A stretch of 64,000 bases of DNA from Bacteroidota bacterium (GTDB taxonomy: Bacteria; Bacteroidota; Bacteroidia; UBA4408), in the NCBI GenBank assembly GCA_963169745.1, contig CAUJCU010000024.1, positions 16,842-80,841 on the forward strand, written 5' to 3'. Below the pieces are notes generated by a model. The model ran no database searches and was not told the DNA's origin. It worked only from the letters and a program-made list of their open reading frames with translations. The translations under genes were made by a program, and so were the position numbers. Positions 9,501-16,821 of this stretch are shown piece by piece. How positions within the stretch are numbered: the stretch's first letter is position 1; every line of letters begins with the position of its first letter.

Positions 9501-10596
9501 TAACTCGTATTTCAACCCGCCAGGAAGAAAAAGAGAAATCATGCGTAATTTACGAAGTGTAGATATTGTTATTACTGCTGATAAAACAAAATGGACACGA
9601 TGTGCTGTATTAGAGATGCAAGATGACCCAGCTTTGGCCGTTGGGGGAGCAGCTAAATTTGATCTTAGAAAATCAGCTTCGCGTGATAAAGATGGAAATG
9701 ATGATGGCTCAGGAACAATAGGAATGAGCTGGTTCCCAGGATATGCTATTAATGTTGAAACAGGCGAAAGACTAAATATGGCTTTTGGCGAAGACTCATG
9801 GCTATCTGGCGACAACGGAAATGATATGATATGGAATCCTACATCAAAAATTTGGGACGAGAATGCTACTAATGGAGCTACTAAAGGAATCATTTTTGGT
9901 GGCAAACATTATGTTTATGTGTTTGGTCACTCCGGAAATACGGAGAATGATATGCCTTATTATGATGAAGGGAACTTTATTAAAACACGATTGTCATCTG
10001 GTCAAATACAAGATAAACAGCGTGTTTTTAAAGATTGTATGTGGTCAAGTGTTCCTTTAGCATACGGAGGAGACAAGTTTCTAAGTACCGATATTACAGT
10101 TAAAATTAGAGTATCTCGACCATACAACAGGTATTACGCTGGAAGCGCTGTTGTATCATCAGCATTTGATTTATTATCACCAAAGGCACCTGCTCCTCAA
10201 AATGCAGACTTCCCTCTTTATTCTTTCGGAACGGGTGATATTGCTACTAAGAAAGGGGTTGCTGGCGTTGCTAAAAGTGCTTTGGATTTAATAAATGTAG
10301 TGCCAAATCCATACTTTGCATATTCTGCTTACGAGAGAAATACTTTAGAAAATATAGTTAAAATTACCAATCTTCCTCAAAATTGTGTGATTAGCATATA
10401 TACTGTAAATGGAACTTTGATTAGAAAATTCCAGAAAGATGATCCTAAAACCTCGTTGGATTGGGATTTAAAAAATCAAAAAAATGTTCCAATAGCTAGC
10501 GGATTATACTATATTCATGTGAATGTACCAAATGTAGGAGAGAAAGTAGTTAAGTTCTTTGGAACATTACGTCCTATAGATTTAGATCAGTTTTAA
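6502..10596 (+). CDS. large secreted protein with T9SS-like C-terminal domain
   Basis: About 1364 residues from ATG 6502. An in-frame ATG at 6475 adds nine residues, but the signal peptide (MERTKKLLAIALTLSVSVL) and the A-rich run before 6502 favour the later start. The body (~40-1260) is a Gly/Asn/Asp/aromatic-rich extracellular protein with many Cys and no enzyme motif I recognise. The C-terminus (~1275-1364) resembles a T9SS sorting domain: VVPNPYFAYSAYE, then VKITNLPQNCVISIYTVNGTLIRKF and SGLYYIHVNVPNVGEKVVKF, followed by an unusual extra tail (GTLRPIDLDQF). It lies 53 bp after the receptor gene and 21 bp before the PorV-like gene, so the three are very probably one transcript. It is inferred to be a surface or released protein; the function is unknown. 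Confidence 0.85.
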   Translation: MERTKKLLAIALTLSVSVLTAKENVGLIGGKLSGNAAASAACSPATAKADLNINNVRALIMNGGDMWWDQGLDVARYEVPKGSGKYSYFAAALWIGGLDQGGQLRTACQTYRQTGNDFWPGALDITNASIDATGCSRWDKMFPITRQEVSDFTAYLASPSDFPGYTIPESITKYPGNGDVSKNEDLQMAPFWDVNSDGLYRPEDGDYPKYDIFNTASQGGGCSNFLFGDQTLFWVFNDKGNIHSETSGQPIGVEIRAQAFAFATNDEINDMTFYQYQIINRSNLTISETYFGSWNDPDLGVYSDDLVGCDVVNGLGFCYNGTDNDGTGSGNSYGDKPPCSAVDFFKGPKADPYFLNGVETDRPANQTISGFGYGDGIIGNETLGMEYFMVFKNDWSTQGNPSQATHFYNYLQSKWKDGTPLTYGGSGMGGTTPTKFAFPWTSDDANGNVNWEANENADWRFIHSAGPFTLKPGAVNYVTTGCVWAQAQSGGAKASVELVRLADIKAQALFNNCFAVLEGPRAPDLSIQELNKELILYITNPNTITFNNKNEKYEELDPLIPALPGFDRTYNFEGYLIYQVRDASVTASEADLTDVTKARLTAQCDVKNEHSQLINYTFDAALNSSLPVLKNPTINGYNKGIKHSFKVTEDKFATGADKRLVNHKTYYFLAVAYGANNFKTYNQSDPSTFDGQKKPYISGAKSSKGLSIAPVSGIPHITASEAEGTSLQSAYGDGPKIKRVEGQGGGYQEMELTDETVNEILANGKIDQPVYKNGKGPINIKVIDPLNVPEGEFQLKFVSRALVPALQLQNGTIDSLSATDPSTQYVYAYVPLNSDIFAAQGFVNNKYTIKRVKNILTAVDTAAWVLTNMTTLDSVVSDTCINIENEQLILKWGLSVTIKKGIAPSVDMANDQNGLISSTWISKDPTKNWIYGLPDQDGQWALNWIRSGTQTYPTPIQGPPNYIGNDYPGIDDGQYYEKVIDGVWAPYILTSNEWNGVSWNNSYFNPPGRKREIMRNLRSVDIVITADKTKWTRCAVLEMQDDPALAVGGAAKFDLRKSASRDKDGNDDGSGTIGMSWFPGYAINVETGERLNMAFGEDSWLSGDNGNDMIWNPTSKIWDENATNGATKGIIFGGKHYVYVFGHSGNTENDMPYYDEGNFIKTRLSSGQIQDKQRVFKDCMWSSVPLAYGGDKFLSTDITVKIRVSRPYNRYYAGSAVVSSAFDLLSPKAPAPQNADFPLYSFGTGDIATKKGVAGVAKSALDLINVVPNPYFAYSAYERNTLENIVKITNLPQNCVISIYTVNGTLIRKFQKDDPKTSLDWDLKNQKNVPIASGLYYIHVNVPNVGEKVVKFFGTLRPIDLDQF

Positions 10597-10617
10597 TTTT
10601 TAAAATCAAGCAATCCT

Positions 10618-11700
10618 ATGATATCAAACATTGGTTTAAAGCTTAAAGTTATAGCTCTTAGTGCTTTAGTTACAAGTTCGGTAATAGCCGGAAACTCAGA
10701 TCGTGCCGGTCAGGCTGGAGGAACTCAGTTACTTATTAATCCTTTTACGAGAAGTTCGGGCTGGGGAAGTGCTAATTCTGCCTCAGTTATGGGTTTAGAA
10801 GCACAATACTTAAATGTTGCCGGTTTGGCACATGTTGAAAAAACAGAATTATTAGTAGCACGTACAAATTGGCTTGGGGGCACAGGAACAAAAATAAATT
10901 CTTTTGGATTTAGTCAAAAAATGGGCAATGCCAGCGCATTGGCTTTTGGCGTAATGTCAATGGATTTTGGCGATATTCCAGTTACAACGGTAGAGCAACC
11001 TGAAGGAAATTTAGGAACTTTTAAACCTCAATTTTTAAACTTAAATTTAAGTTACGCTAAAGAGTTTTCAAACAGCATTTTTGGAGGAATTAATGTAAAA
11101 GTTATTTCTGAAAGTATTGCTAATATGAAGGCCAGCGGTATTTGCTTTGATGGGGGCATTCAATATGTTACAAGTTTTGGGAAAGACAAAGAGTTAAAAA
11201 GAAAAAATGTACATTTTGGTATTTCGTTAAAAAATGTGGGACCACAAGTAAGGTATCGTGGTGATGGATTGGCAGTTAAAGGTTCTATATTGTCAACCGG
11301 AGCTCCACAAACATTTGAAATGCGCTCTCAAGAATATGATTTACCATCTATGGTTAACATAGGAGCTGCTTATGACTATTATTTCAGCAAGGAAAATAAT
11401 GACCAACGCCTTACTGCTGCTCTTAACTTTACTTCTAATTCTTTTACACAGGATCAATTCAGTTTAGGGTTTGAGTATGGTTACAAACAATTATTTATGT
11501 TGCGAGCCGGAATGGTTTATGAAAAAGGAATCTTTAATGCCGACAACCGAAAAACAGCCTTAACCGGACCTACTGCCGGATTTACTTTTGATGCACCACT
11601 AGGCAAAGCGAGTACTCGTAAATTTGGTATTGATTATGCCTATCGTATGACTAGCATTTTTGCCTCAGTTCACACTATAGGCTTACGCTTAAAGCTCTAA
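10618..11700 (+). CDS. PorV/PorQ-family outer-membrane beta-barrel protein
   Basis: 360 residues, a normal length for PorV-type FadL-like barrels. The signal peptide (~1-24) is followed by family features: GGTQLLINPFTRSSGWGSANSAS, an LEAQYLNVAGLA segment equivalent to the conserved 'NPAGLA' of the family, and alternating strands to the C-terminal HTIGLRLKL. PorV is the T9SS shuttle that carries cargo from the translocon to the sortase (attachment) complex; PorQ is a related barrel. Because it directly follows a CTD-bearing cargo gene, I infer a dedicated shuttle or partner role. It is the last gene before a strong terminator. It could instead be a structural barrel unrelated to secretion. Confidence 0.85.
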   Translation: MISNIGLKLKVIALSALVTSSVIAGNSDRAGQAGGTQLLINPFTRSSGWGSANSASVMGLEAQYLNVAGLAHVEKTELLVARTNWLGGTGTKINSFGFSQKMGNASALAFGVMSMDFGDIPVTTVEQPEGNLGTFKPQFLNLNLSYAKEFSNSIFGGINVKVISESIANMKASGICFDGGIQYVTSFGKDKELKRKNVHFGISLKNVGPQVRYRGDGLAVKGSILSTGAPQTFEMRSQEYDLPSMVNIGAAYDYYFSKENNDQRLTAALNFTSNSFTQDQFSLGFEYGYKQLFMLRAGMVYEKGIFNADNRKTALTGPTAGFTFDAPLGKASTRKFGIDYAYRMTSIFASVHTIGLRLKL

Positions 11701-11727
11701 TTAGTTAACTTTGACACTTTATATAGG

Positions 11728-11758
11728 GAGTCCCGGTTTTATAACCGGGATTCTTTTT
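11728..11758 (+). terminator. intrinsic terminator of the receptor/cargo/PorV-like operon
   Basis: An 11-bp stem (11728-11738 with 11743-11753, core TCCCGGTT/AACCGGGA, one G-T pair) closes a TTAT loop and is followed directly by TTTTT. It lies 27 bp after the stop of the PorV-like gene. Confidence 0.9.
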
Positions 11759-11786
11759 ATTTACAAACGTATTATAATTTAAAAGT

Positions 11787-12266
11787 ATGGCACAAATTAC
11801 TTATGTAACCGAAGAAGGATTACGTAAAATGCAAGAAGAATTACACTACCTCAAGTCTAAAGAAAGACCGCATATTTCGAATCAAATTGCTGAAGCTAGA
11901 GATAAAGGAGACCTTTCCGAAAATGCCGAGTACGATGCTGCAAAAGAGGCACAAGGTCTATTAGAATTAAAAATTTCTAAATTAGAAGATGCCATTAGCA
12001 ATGCAAGGGTTATTGATGAGTCAAAATTAGACACTTCTAAAGTATTAATATTGAGTACCGTTAAACTTCGAAACTTAACCACTAAAACAGACTTAACATA
12101 TACTTTAGTTCCGGAACGAGAAGCCAATCTAAAAGCTGGGAAAATATCTGTAGATTCCCCGATAGGGAAAGGCTTGTTAGGAAAAAAGCAAGGAGAAGTT
12201 GCTGAAATAAAAGTTCCTTCAGGAGCTCTAATGAAGTTTGAAATAATCGAAGTTAGTAGAGTATAA
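11787..12266 (+). CDS. greA: transcription elongation factor GreA
   Basis: 159 residues, normal for GreA. It rescues backtracked RNA polymerase by stimulating transcript cleavage. The N-terminal coiled coil (~1-75) carries GLRKMQEELHYLKSKERP and the signature GDLSENAEYDAAKEAQ, with the acidic tip residues that reach the polymerase active site (D and E in DLSENAEYD). The C-terminal FKBP-like domain has the SPIGKGLLGKKQGE motif. Only 1 bp separates its stop from the HIT gene, so the two are an operon. Confidence 0.97.
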   Translation: MAQITYVTEEGLRKMQEELHYLKSKERPHISNQIAEARDKGDLSENAEYDAAKEAQGLLELKISKLEDAISNARVIDESKLDTSKVLILSTVKLRNLTTKTDLTYTLVPEREANLKAGKISVDSPIGKGLLGKKQGEVAEIKVPSGALMKFEIIEVSRV

Positions 12267-12267
12267 T

Positions 12268-12660
12268 ATGAGCACCCTGTTTACAAAAATTATTAAAGGA
12301 GAGATACCTTGTCATAAAGTTGCTGAGGACGAGAGTTATTTTGCTTTTCTTGATATTTCACCCTTAAAGGCAGGACATACTTTGGTTATTCCCAAAAAGG
12401 AAATAGACTATATCTTTGATATGGAACAAATGGAATATCAAGGTCTAATGAAATTTGCAAAAACACTTGCAGTGGCTATAAAAATGGCTTTCCCATGTAA
12501 GAAAATCGGCATGAGTGTGGTAGGGCTTGAAGTACCCCATGCTCATATTCATTTAATTCCTATAAACGGGGTATCTGATATGAATTTTAGTGCAACAAAA
12601 ATGCCACGTTCTACCGAACAACTGAACAAAGATGCAGCATTAATTAAAAGTTTTTTATAG
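12268..12660 (+). CDS. HIT-family (histidine triad) nucleotide hydrolase
   Basis: 130 residues. HIT proteins hydrolyse nucleoside phosphoramidates or dinucleotide phosphates. The N-terminal FTKIIKGEIPCHKVAEDE and the catalytic triad HAHIHLIPI (~residues 91-99) are intact, and GHTLVIPKK is also present. The sequence is closer to the HINT/HinT-like branch than to GalT. It is translationally close to greA (1-bp gap). Substrate specificity cannot be assigned. Confidence 0.93.
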   Translation: MSTLFTKIIKGEIPCHKVAEDESYFAFLDISPLKAGHTLVIPKKEIDYIFDMEQMEYQGLMKFAKTLAVAIKMAFPCKKIGMSVVGLEVPHAHIHLIPINGVSDMNFSATKMPRSTEQLNKDAALIKSFL

Positions 12661-12759
12661 AACAAGATTTTATTAAAAAACGATTACCACCTCAAAGTAT
12701 TCATTGTTTTTTATTTCAAATGCGTATTTGAACTATCTTCGTTTAATAATTCCAACACC

Positions 12760-13593
12760 ATGTTGAAAGCATCTAAGTATAAAAAAAGTGAACAAGCTAT
12801 TGGTATTTTTGATTCGGGAATTGGCGGACTTACAGTAGCCAATGCCATACATGATATTTTACCGAATGAACAATTAATTTATTTTGGTGACACGGCTCAC
12901 TTTCCTTACGGAGAGAAGTCAGCTGATGCCATTAAGTACTACGCTTTGCGCATCAGTGACTTTTTATTAAAACAAAATTGTAAAATGATTGTTATTGCGT
13001 GCAATACGGCATCTTCTGTAGCTTTTCATGTGGTAAAGCAACATGTGGGGGTTAAAGCTATTGTTATAAATGTTATTGAGCCAGTAGCAAACCGAGTAGC
13101 AGCCTTATATCAACAAGGGAAAATAGGGGTAATTGCAACAAAAGGAACGGTTAAAAGTGATATTTATTCCCAAAAGTTAAAAGAGTTAAACCCCCAACTT
13201 CAGGTAACTTCATTGGCTACACCGCTTCTTGCCCCTATGATTGAAGAAGGTTTTTTTAATAATAAAATAAGTAAAACCATTATCTATAGCTACTTAAGTA
13301 ATTCGAAGCTTAAAAAAATTGATGCCTTAATTCTAGCTTGCACGCATTATCCGCTAATAAGAGCTGAGATTGAAGAGTACTATAAACAAAAGGTAAAAAT
13401 TATTGACAGTGCCGAAATAGTAGCCGAACGTGTTTTTAACCAATTGACAGAAAATCGACTCTTAAACACAACAAGAATATTAAGAAGCAAATTTTATGTA
13501 AGTGACTATACGGAGTCATTTGCCAAAAGCACTAAAATATTTTATAAGGACAAGGTAGTTCTCGAAAAAAACACATTATGGGAGAATGAATAA
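12760..13593 (+). CDS. murI: glutamate racemase
   Basis: 277 residues. MurI interconverts L- and D-glutamate for peptidoglycan. The Asp/Glu racemase fold is clear: IGIFDSGIGGLTV near the N-terminus, YFGDTAHFPYGEKS, the first catalytic Cys in IACNTASS (~residue 80) and the second in LACTHYPL (~194). The proximal Asp/Ser (FDSG) is present. It starts 99 bp after the HIT gene and may have its own promoter. Its 3' end converges on RNase G with a 44-bp gap and no obvious hairpin. Confidence 0.97.
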   Translation: MLKASKYKKSEQAIGIFDSGIGGLTVANAIHDILPNEQLIYFGDTAHFPYGEKSADAIKYYALRISDFLLKQNCKMIVIACNTASSVAFHVVKQHVGVKAIVINVIEPVANRVAALYQQGKIGVIATKGTVKSDIYSQKLKELNPQLQVTSLATPLLAPMIEEGFFNNKISKTIIYSYLSNSKLKKIDALILACTHYPLIRAEIEEYYKQKVKIIDSAEIVAERVFNQLTENRLLNTTRILRSKFYVSDYTESFAKSTKIFYKDKVVLEKNTLWENE

Positions 13594-13637
13594 CTTGAAA
13601 ACAGACCAAGTAAATTAATTAAGGAATACAGAGATAT

Positions 13638-15188
13638 TTAAAGCTTAATTTCTTCCTGATCGTTATTTAAAAAGCGATATTCCAGAATACTGTATGAGCT
13701 AATAGGAACTATCTTAATCCACCTTTTGTATCTCATAAACCACTGTACTCTTTTTGAAATTAATCCTTTTGTGAAAAATGCTGCTAAATAAGGATTTGTG
13801 TGGAGTTCAATATTTTTTTCGTTTTGTTCTTTGAGCACAAATCTTAGGTTATTCTCAACCTCATCAGCCAAAAGTACAGTAGAGGTAACCTCTCCACTTC
13901 CTAAGCAAACCGGGCATTTTTCGGCTGTGTTAACGTTCATTTCAGGACGTACTCTTTGCCGTGTTATTTGAACTAATCCAAATTTTGTTGGAGGAAGTAT
14001 TTGATGACGAGCACGGTCATTACGCATTTCGTCTTTTAACTTTTGATATAAAGTATTTCTGTTCTCCGTACTATTCATATCAATAAAGTCAATCACAATA
14101 ATCCCTCCCATATCACGCAAACGGAGTTGTCGGGCTACTTCAACAGCGGCATCTAGATTAACCTCCAAGGCGTTTATTTCTTGTGAATTATCACTTTTTG
14201 ACCGATGTCCACTGTTCACATCAATAACGTGCATAGCCTCTGTATGCTCAATAATAAGATAGGCTCCTGTTCTCATTGGAACAGTTTTTCCAAAGGAACT
14301 TTTAATTTGCTTCTCAATACCAAAATGCTCAAAAATGGGAAGCTTCCCTTTGTATAATTTTAGAATATCCTTTTTGTCGGGAGCAATATTATGCAGATAG
14401 CTTTTTATTTCATCATATAATGCTTCATTGTCAACCTGTATGTTATGAAAATTAGGGTTTAAAATGTCTCTAAGAATAGCTGAAGTTCGGTCAATCTCAC
14501 CTAATAATTTTTTAGTAGGTTGAGCCGTTTTCAACATCTCATAGATGGATTCCCATTTCTTCATCAAATCATGTAAATCGGCTTCTATTTCAGTTACTGT
14601 TTTATTTTCAGCAACGGTGCGCACAATAATACCAAAATGCTTGGGCTTTATTCCTTGAAGAATTTTTCGCAAGCGATCACGTTCTTCAGCATTTTTTATT
14701 TTTTGTGATACAGAAACTTTTTCGGCAAACGGAATGAGTACAATATAACGTCCTGCAAATGATAATTCAGAGGTAATCCGTGGTCCCTTTGTGGAAATAG
14801 GTTCTTTAGCAATTTGAACAACAACCAAATTTTGATTGTTTAATACTTGTGAAATTTTTCCTGTTTTTTCAATATCTGGCTCAATATGAAATTGATTTAG
14901 CTTCGCCTCCTTTTGAGAGCCATTCAAAACTTTCTTTGTAAACGAACTTAATGAGGAGAATTGTGGCCCTAAATCAAGGTAGTGTAAAAAAGCATCCTTT
15001 TCGTATCCTACATCAATAAAAGCTGCATTTAAGCCGGGCATAATTTTCTTAACTTTACCCAAATAAACATCACCTACAGCAAAATTGCTGTTGTGCTTTT
15101 CTTTGTGAAGTTCTTGCAAACGCTTGTCATTTAACAAAGCAATTTGCACTTCAGCAGCCGAAGATTCAATTATCAACTCGTATTGCAA
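13638..15188 (-). CDS. rng: ribonuclease G (RNase E/G family)
   Basis: 516 residues, RNase G length with no RNase E-like scaffold tail. It is a single-strand endoribonuclease for rRNA maturation and mRNA decay. The S1 domain (~35-130) includes VGDVYLGKVKKIMPGLNAAFIDVG. The catalytic DNase I-like region holds the two metal-binding Asp (HVIDVNSG, ~319, and IVIDFIDM, ~366). The Zn-link CPVC lies at ~424 in CPVCLGSGEV. It starts 133 bp after the bS22-like gene on the same strand, separated by a leader that can form two hairpins. It may share the HU-TPR transcript. Confidence 0.97.
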   Translation of the reverse strand: MQYELIIESSAAEVQIALLNDKRLQELHKEKHNSNFAVGDVYLGKVKKIMPGLNAAFIDVGYEKDAFLHYLDLGPQFSSLSSFTKKVLNGSQKEAKLNQFHIEPDIEKTGKISQVLNNQNLVVVQIAKEPISTKGPRITSELSFAGRYIVLIPFAEKVSVSQKIKNAEERDRLRKILQGIKPKHFGIIVRTVAENKTVTEIEADLHDLMKKWESIYEMLKTAQPTKKLLGEIDRTSAILRDILNPNFHNIQVDNEALYDEIKSYLHNIAPDKKDILKLYKGKLPIFEHFGIEKQIKSSFGKTVPMRTGAYLIIEHTEAMHVIDVNSGHRSKSDNSQEINALEVNLDAAVEVARQLRLRDMGGIIVIDFIDMNSTENRNTLYQKLKDEMRNDRARHQILPPTKFGLVQITRQRVRPEMNVNTAEKCPVCLGSGEVTSTVLLADEVENNLRFVLKEQNEKNIELHTNPYLAAFFTKGLISKRVQWFMRYKRWIKIVPISSYSILEYRFLNNDQEEIKL

Positions 15189-15233
15189 AACTAAAAAATT
15201 TTAAACTATAAAATAACAAGCACAACCCAGTCC

Positions 15234-15282
15234 AAAGCAAGATTTATGCATTAACTCTTGCTTTAGAGCAAATTTATTTGCT
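15234..15282 (-). promoter_or_regulatory. two tandem hairpins in the leader of rng
   Basis: In the transcript of rng, arms AGCAAAT/ATTTGCT (15267-15273 and 15276-15282) are followed by a second hairpin with 9-bp arms AAAGCAAGA/TCTTGCTTT (15234-15242 and 15256-15264, 13-nt loop). No T-run follows, so this is not a plain terminator. E. coli RNase E controls its own mRNA through leader hairpins; a similar role here is only inference. Confidence 0.45.
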
Positions 15283-15321
15283 AATATTTATAAGGCTGTT
15301 AAGCCACAAGAGGGAAAATTT

Positions 15322-15411
15322 TTATTTCTTCTTGTGTCTATTCTTTCTTAGACGCTTTTTACGTTTGTGTGTGGCAATTTTATGCCTTTTTCTTTTCTTT
15401 CCGCTTGGCAT
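15322..15411 (-). CDS. 29-residue basic ribosomal-type protein (COX24_C / bS22-mS38-like)
   Basis: A 30-codon ORF (29 residues plus TAA), starting MPSGKKRKRHKIATHKRK and ending in NRHKKK. It is almost entirely Lys/Arg/His and matches the pattern of the tiny AURKAIP1/COX24 C-terminal-domain proteins conserved in Bacteroidota, related to mitochondrial mS38 and mycobacterial bS22 of the small ribosomal subunit. It lies 12 bp after the TPR gene in the same direction, inside the HU-TPR-(this)-RNase G series. Its small size makes it easy to miss. I am sure the ORF has the family pattern; ribosome binding in this organism is inferred from the family. Confidence 0.85.
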   Translation of the reverse strand: MPSGKKRKRHKIATHKRKKRLRKNRHKKK

Positions 15412-15423
15412 GTTAATAGGTTT

Positions 15424-16239
15424 TTAATGTTTTTTTAATTCGCTTATAAACTGCTCAACTTGTTTGTTGATTGTAATATCGTTACTTTTTTTCATGTATT
15501 TCTCAAGCATTTCTATTGCTTGTTCTTTCTTTCCCCAGTCGGCATAAACTTGACCTAAATAAATATAGGCTTCTATGTAATCAGGTTTAATTTGTAAAAT
15601 TCTCAAAAATCGATCCGCTGCTTTTTCCATTTGCCCGCTTTGCAAGGCAAAAACGCCTAATTGAATATGCGCGTTAATGTAGGTTGAGTCTTTCTCCAAT
15701 ACGTTTTTTAAAATGGTAATTCCTTCCATTGGTTGAGAACCCCCTTCTACATAGCAAGTTCCAAGCATTGTTGCCGCTTCTAAATCACTATTGTTTAGCT
15801 GTGTAGCTTTATCTAAGCACTGAGTAGCATGGGCATAAAGGGTAGCTGTCAAATGTTGTGGTTCAAAACGAGTAGCTTTATAAAACAGCGTCCCAGCTTT
15901 TTTCCATGATTCGCTATTGGGTTGCATTTGAGCATTTTTTTCTAAAAAAAACGCAGCTACAGTAGCACTTTTTGGGAGTACAACTGTTACAATAGAATCA
16001 AAAGACGAGGCCTTGTTTTCTGCCTGCAGTTTATTGATAAGCTCAATAGTTACAGAATCAAATGTTTTTAGGACACTATCACTGTATGTTTTTAGATCAA
16101 CCATACTCGCTTTAGCTTCTGTTAAAGATGCTTCTTTCTTTTGAGTCGGTTTCCCTTTCTTATTTCCAAAATATAAAAGAACGGTTAGGGCAAATATACC
16201 TAAAATAACAAGTGCATATAAGTTTTTAGAGCTTGTCAT
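15424..16239 (-). CDS. membrane-anchored TPR protein
   Basis: 271 residues. One N-terminal transmembrane anchor (~8-24, LYALVILGIFALTVLLYFG) is followed by a basic stretch, a helical linker (~40-100) and tetratricopeptide repeats (~130-265: DLEAATMLGTCYVEGG, YINAHIQLGVFALQSGQMEKAADRF, YIEAYIYLGQVYADWGKKEQAIEML). The TPR part probably faces the periplasm. Its ATG directly follows the HU stop with no spacer, implying translational coupling. The partner is unknown. Confidence 0.88.
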   Translation of the reverse strand: MTSSKNLYALVILGIFALTVLLYFGNKKGKPTQKKEASLTEAKASMVDLKTYSDSVLKTFDSVTIELINKLQAENKASSFDSIVTVVLPKSATVAAFFLEKNAQMQPNSESWKKAGTLFYKATRFEPQHLTATLYAHATQCLDKATQLNNSDLEAATMLGTCYVEGGSQPMEGITILKNVLEKDSTYINAHIQLGVFALQSGQMEKAADRFLRILQIKPDYIEAYIYLGQVYADWGKKEQAIEMLEKYMKKSNDITINKQVEQFISELKKH

Positions 16240-16530
16240 TTATTTTGCTTTTGGCGCATTTTTTACGCGCTCTACAAATGTTTTGGCAGGTTTAAATGCC
16301 GGAATATTATGAGCCGGAATAATTACTGCTGTGTTTTTTGAAATATTTCTTCCTGTTTTTTCAGCTCTTCTTTTTACAATAAAACTGCCAAACCCTCTTA
16401 AATACACGTTTTCTCCATTGATTACTGATTGCTTAAGGCTCTTCATTAAAGTTTCAACAACGGTTTGTACTTCCATTTTCTCGATTCCGGTTTTTGCGGC
16501 AATTTCGTTTACAAGATCTGCTTTTGTCAT
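16240..16530 (-). CDS. HU/IHF-family DNA-binding protein
   Basis: 96 residues, standard HU length. Dimeric nucleoid protein: MTKADLVNEIAAKTGIEKM helical base, GENVYLRGFGSFIVKRRAEKTGRN (the conserved GFGSF turn and DNA-binding arm), and the PAFKPAKTFVERV C-terminus. The arm tip reads VIIPAHNIPAFKP, retaining the intercalating Pro of the IPA/NIP region. It is the first gene of an operon with the TPR protein and has a near-consensus promoter at 16588-16619. Confidence 0.96.
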   Translation of the reverse strand: MTKADLVNEIAAKTGIEKMEVQTVVETLMKSLKQSVINGENVYLRGFGSFIVKRRAEKTGRNISKNTAVIIPAHNIPAFKPAKTFVERVKNAPKAK

Positions 16531-16587
16531 AATTTTTGTAAGTTATTGTTTATTATATACTTAATATTAGTTTCATATTTGGGGCTG

Positions 16588-16619
16588 CAAAGATAACTTA
16601 TTTTATTATACCCCCAAAA
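16588..16619 (-). promoter_or_regulatory. Bacteroidota-type promoter of the HU operon
   Basis: On the minus strand, TTTTG (16619-16615), a 19-bp spacer and TATCTTTG (16595-16588) match the -33 TTTG and -7 TAnnTTTG elements exactly. The predicted start is near 16581, about 50 nt before the HU ATG. This is the best promoter match in the window. Confidence 0.75.
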
Positions 16620-16821
16620 GTGGATTTGATTTTTATGTTCGCAACATAAAAAAAACTACGATTTCTTCATTTACTTTTTTAATAGAATTACATTAAACAA
16701 GAATAGGAAACATAATTACAGTAGTTTCTGTGGCTTTTTAAAGAGAATCAGTTTTGTTGTGAAACTCCTCTTATCTGTAAAATATGATCACTATTTTTAT
16801 TGTTATTACCAATTTGTGAAT

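Noticed and set aside
12661..12759. Promoter with TATCTTCG before murI
   Set aside because: 7 of 8 match for the -7 box but the nearest TTG is 27 bp away; too weak to list.
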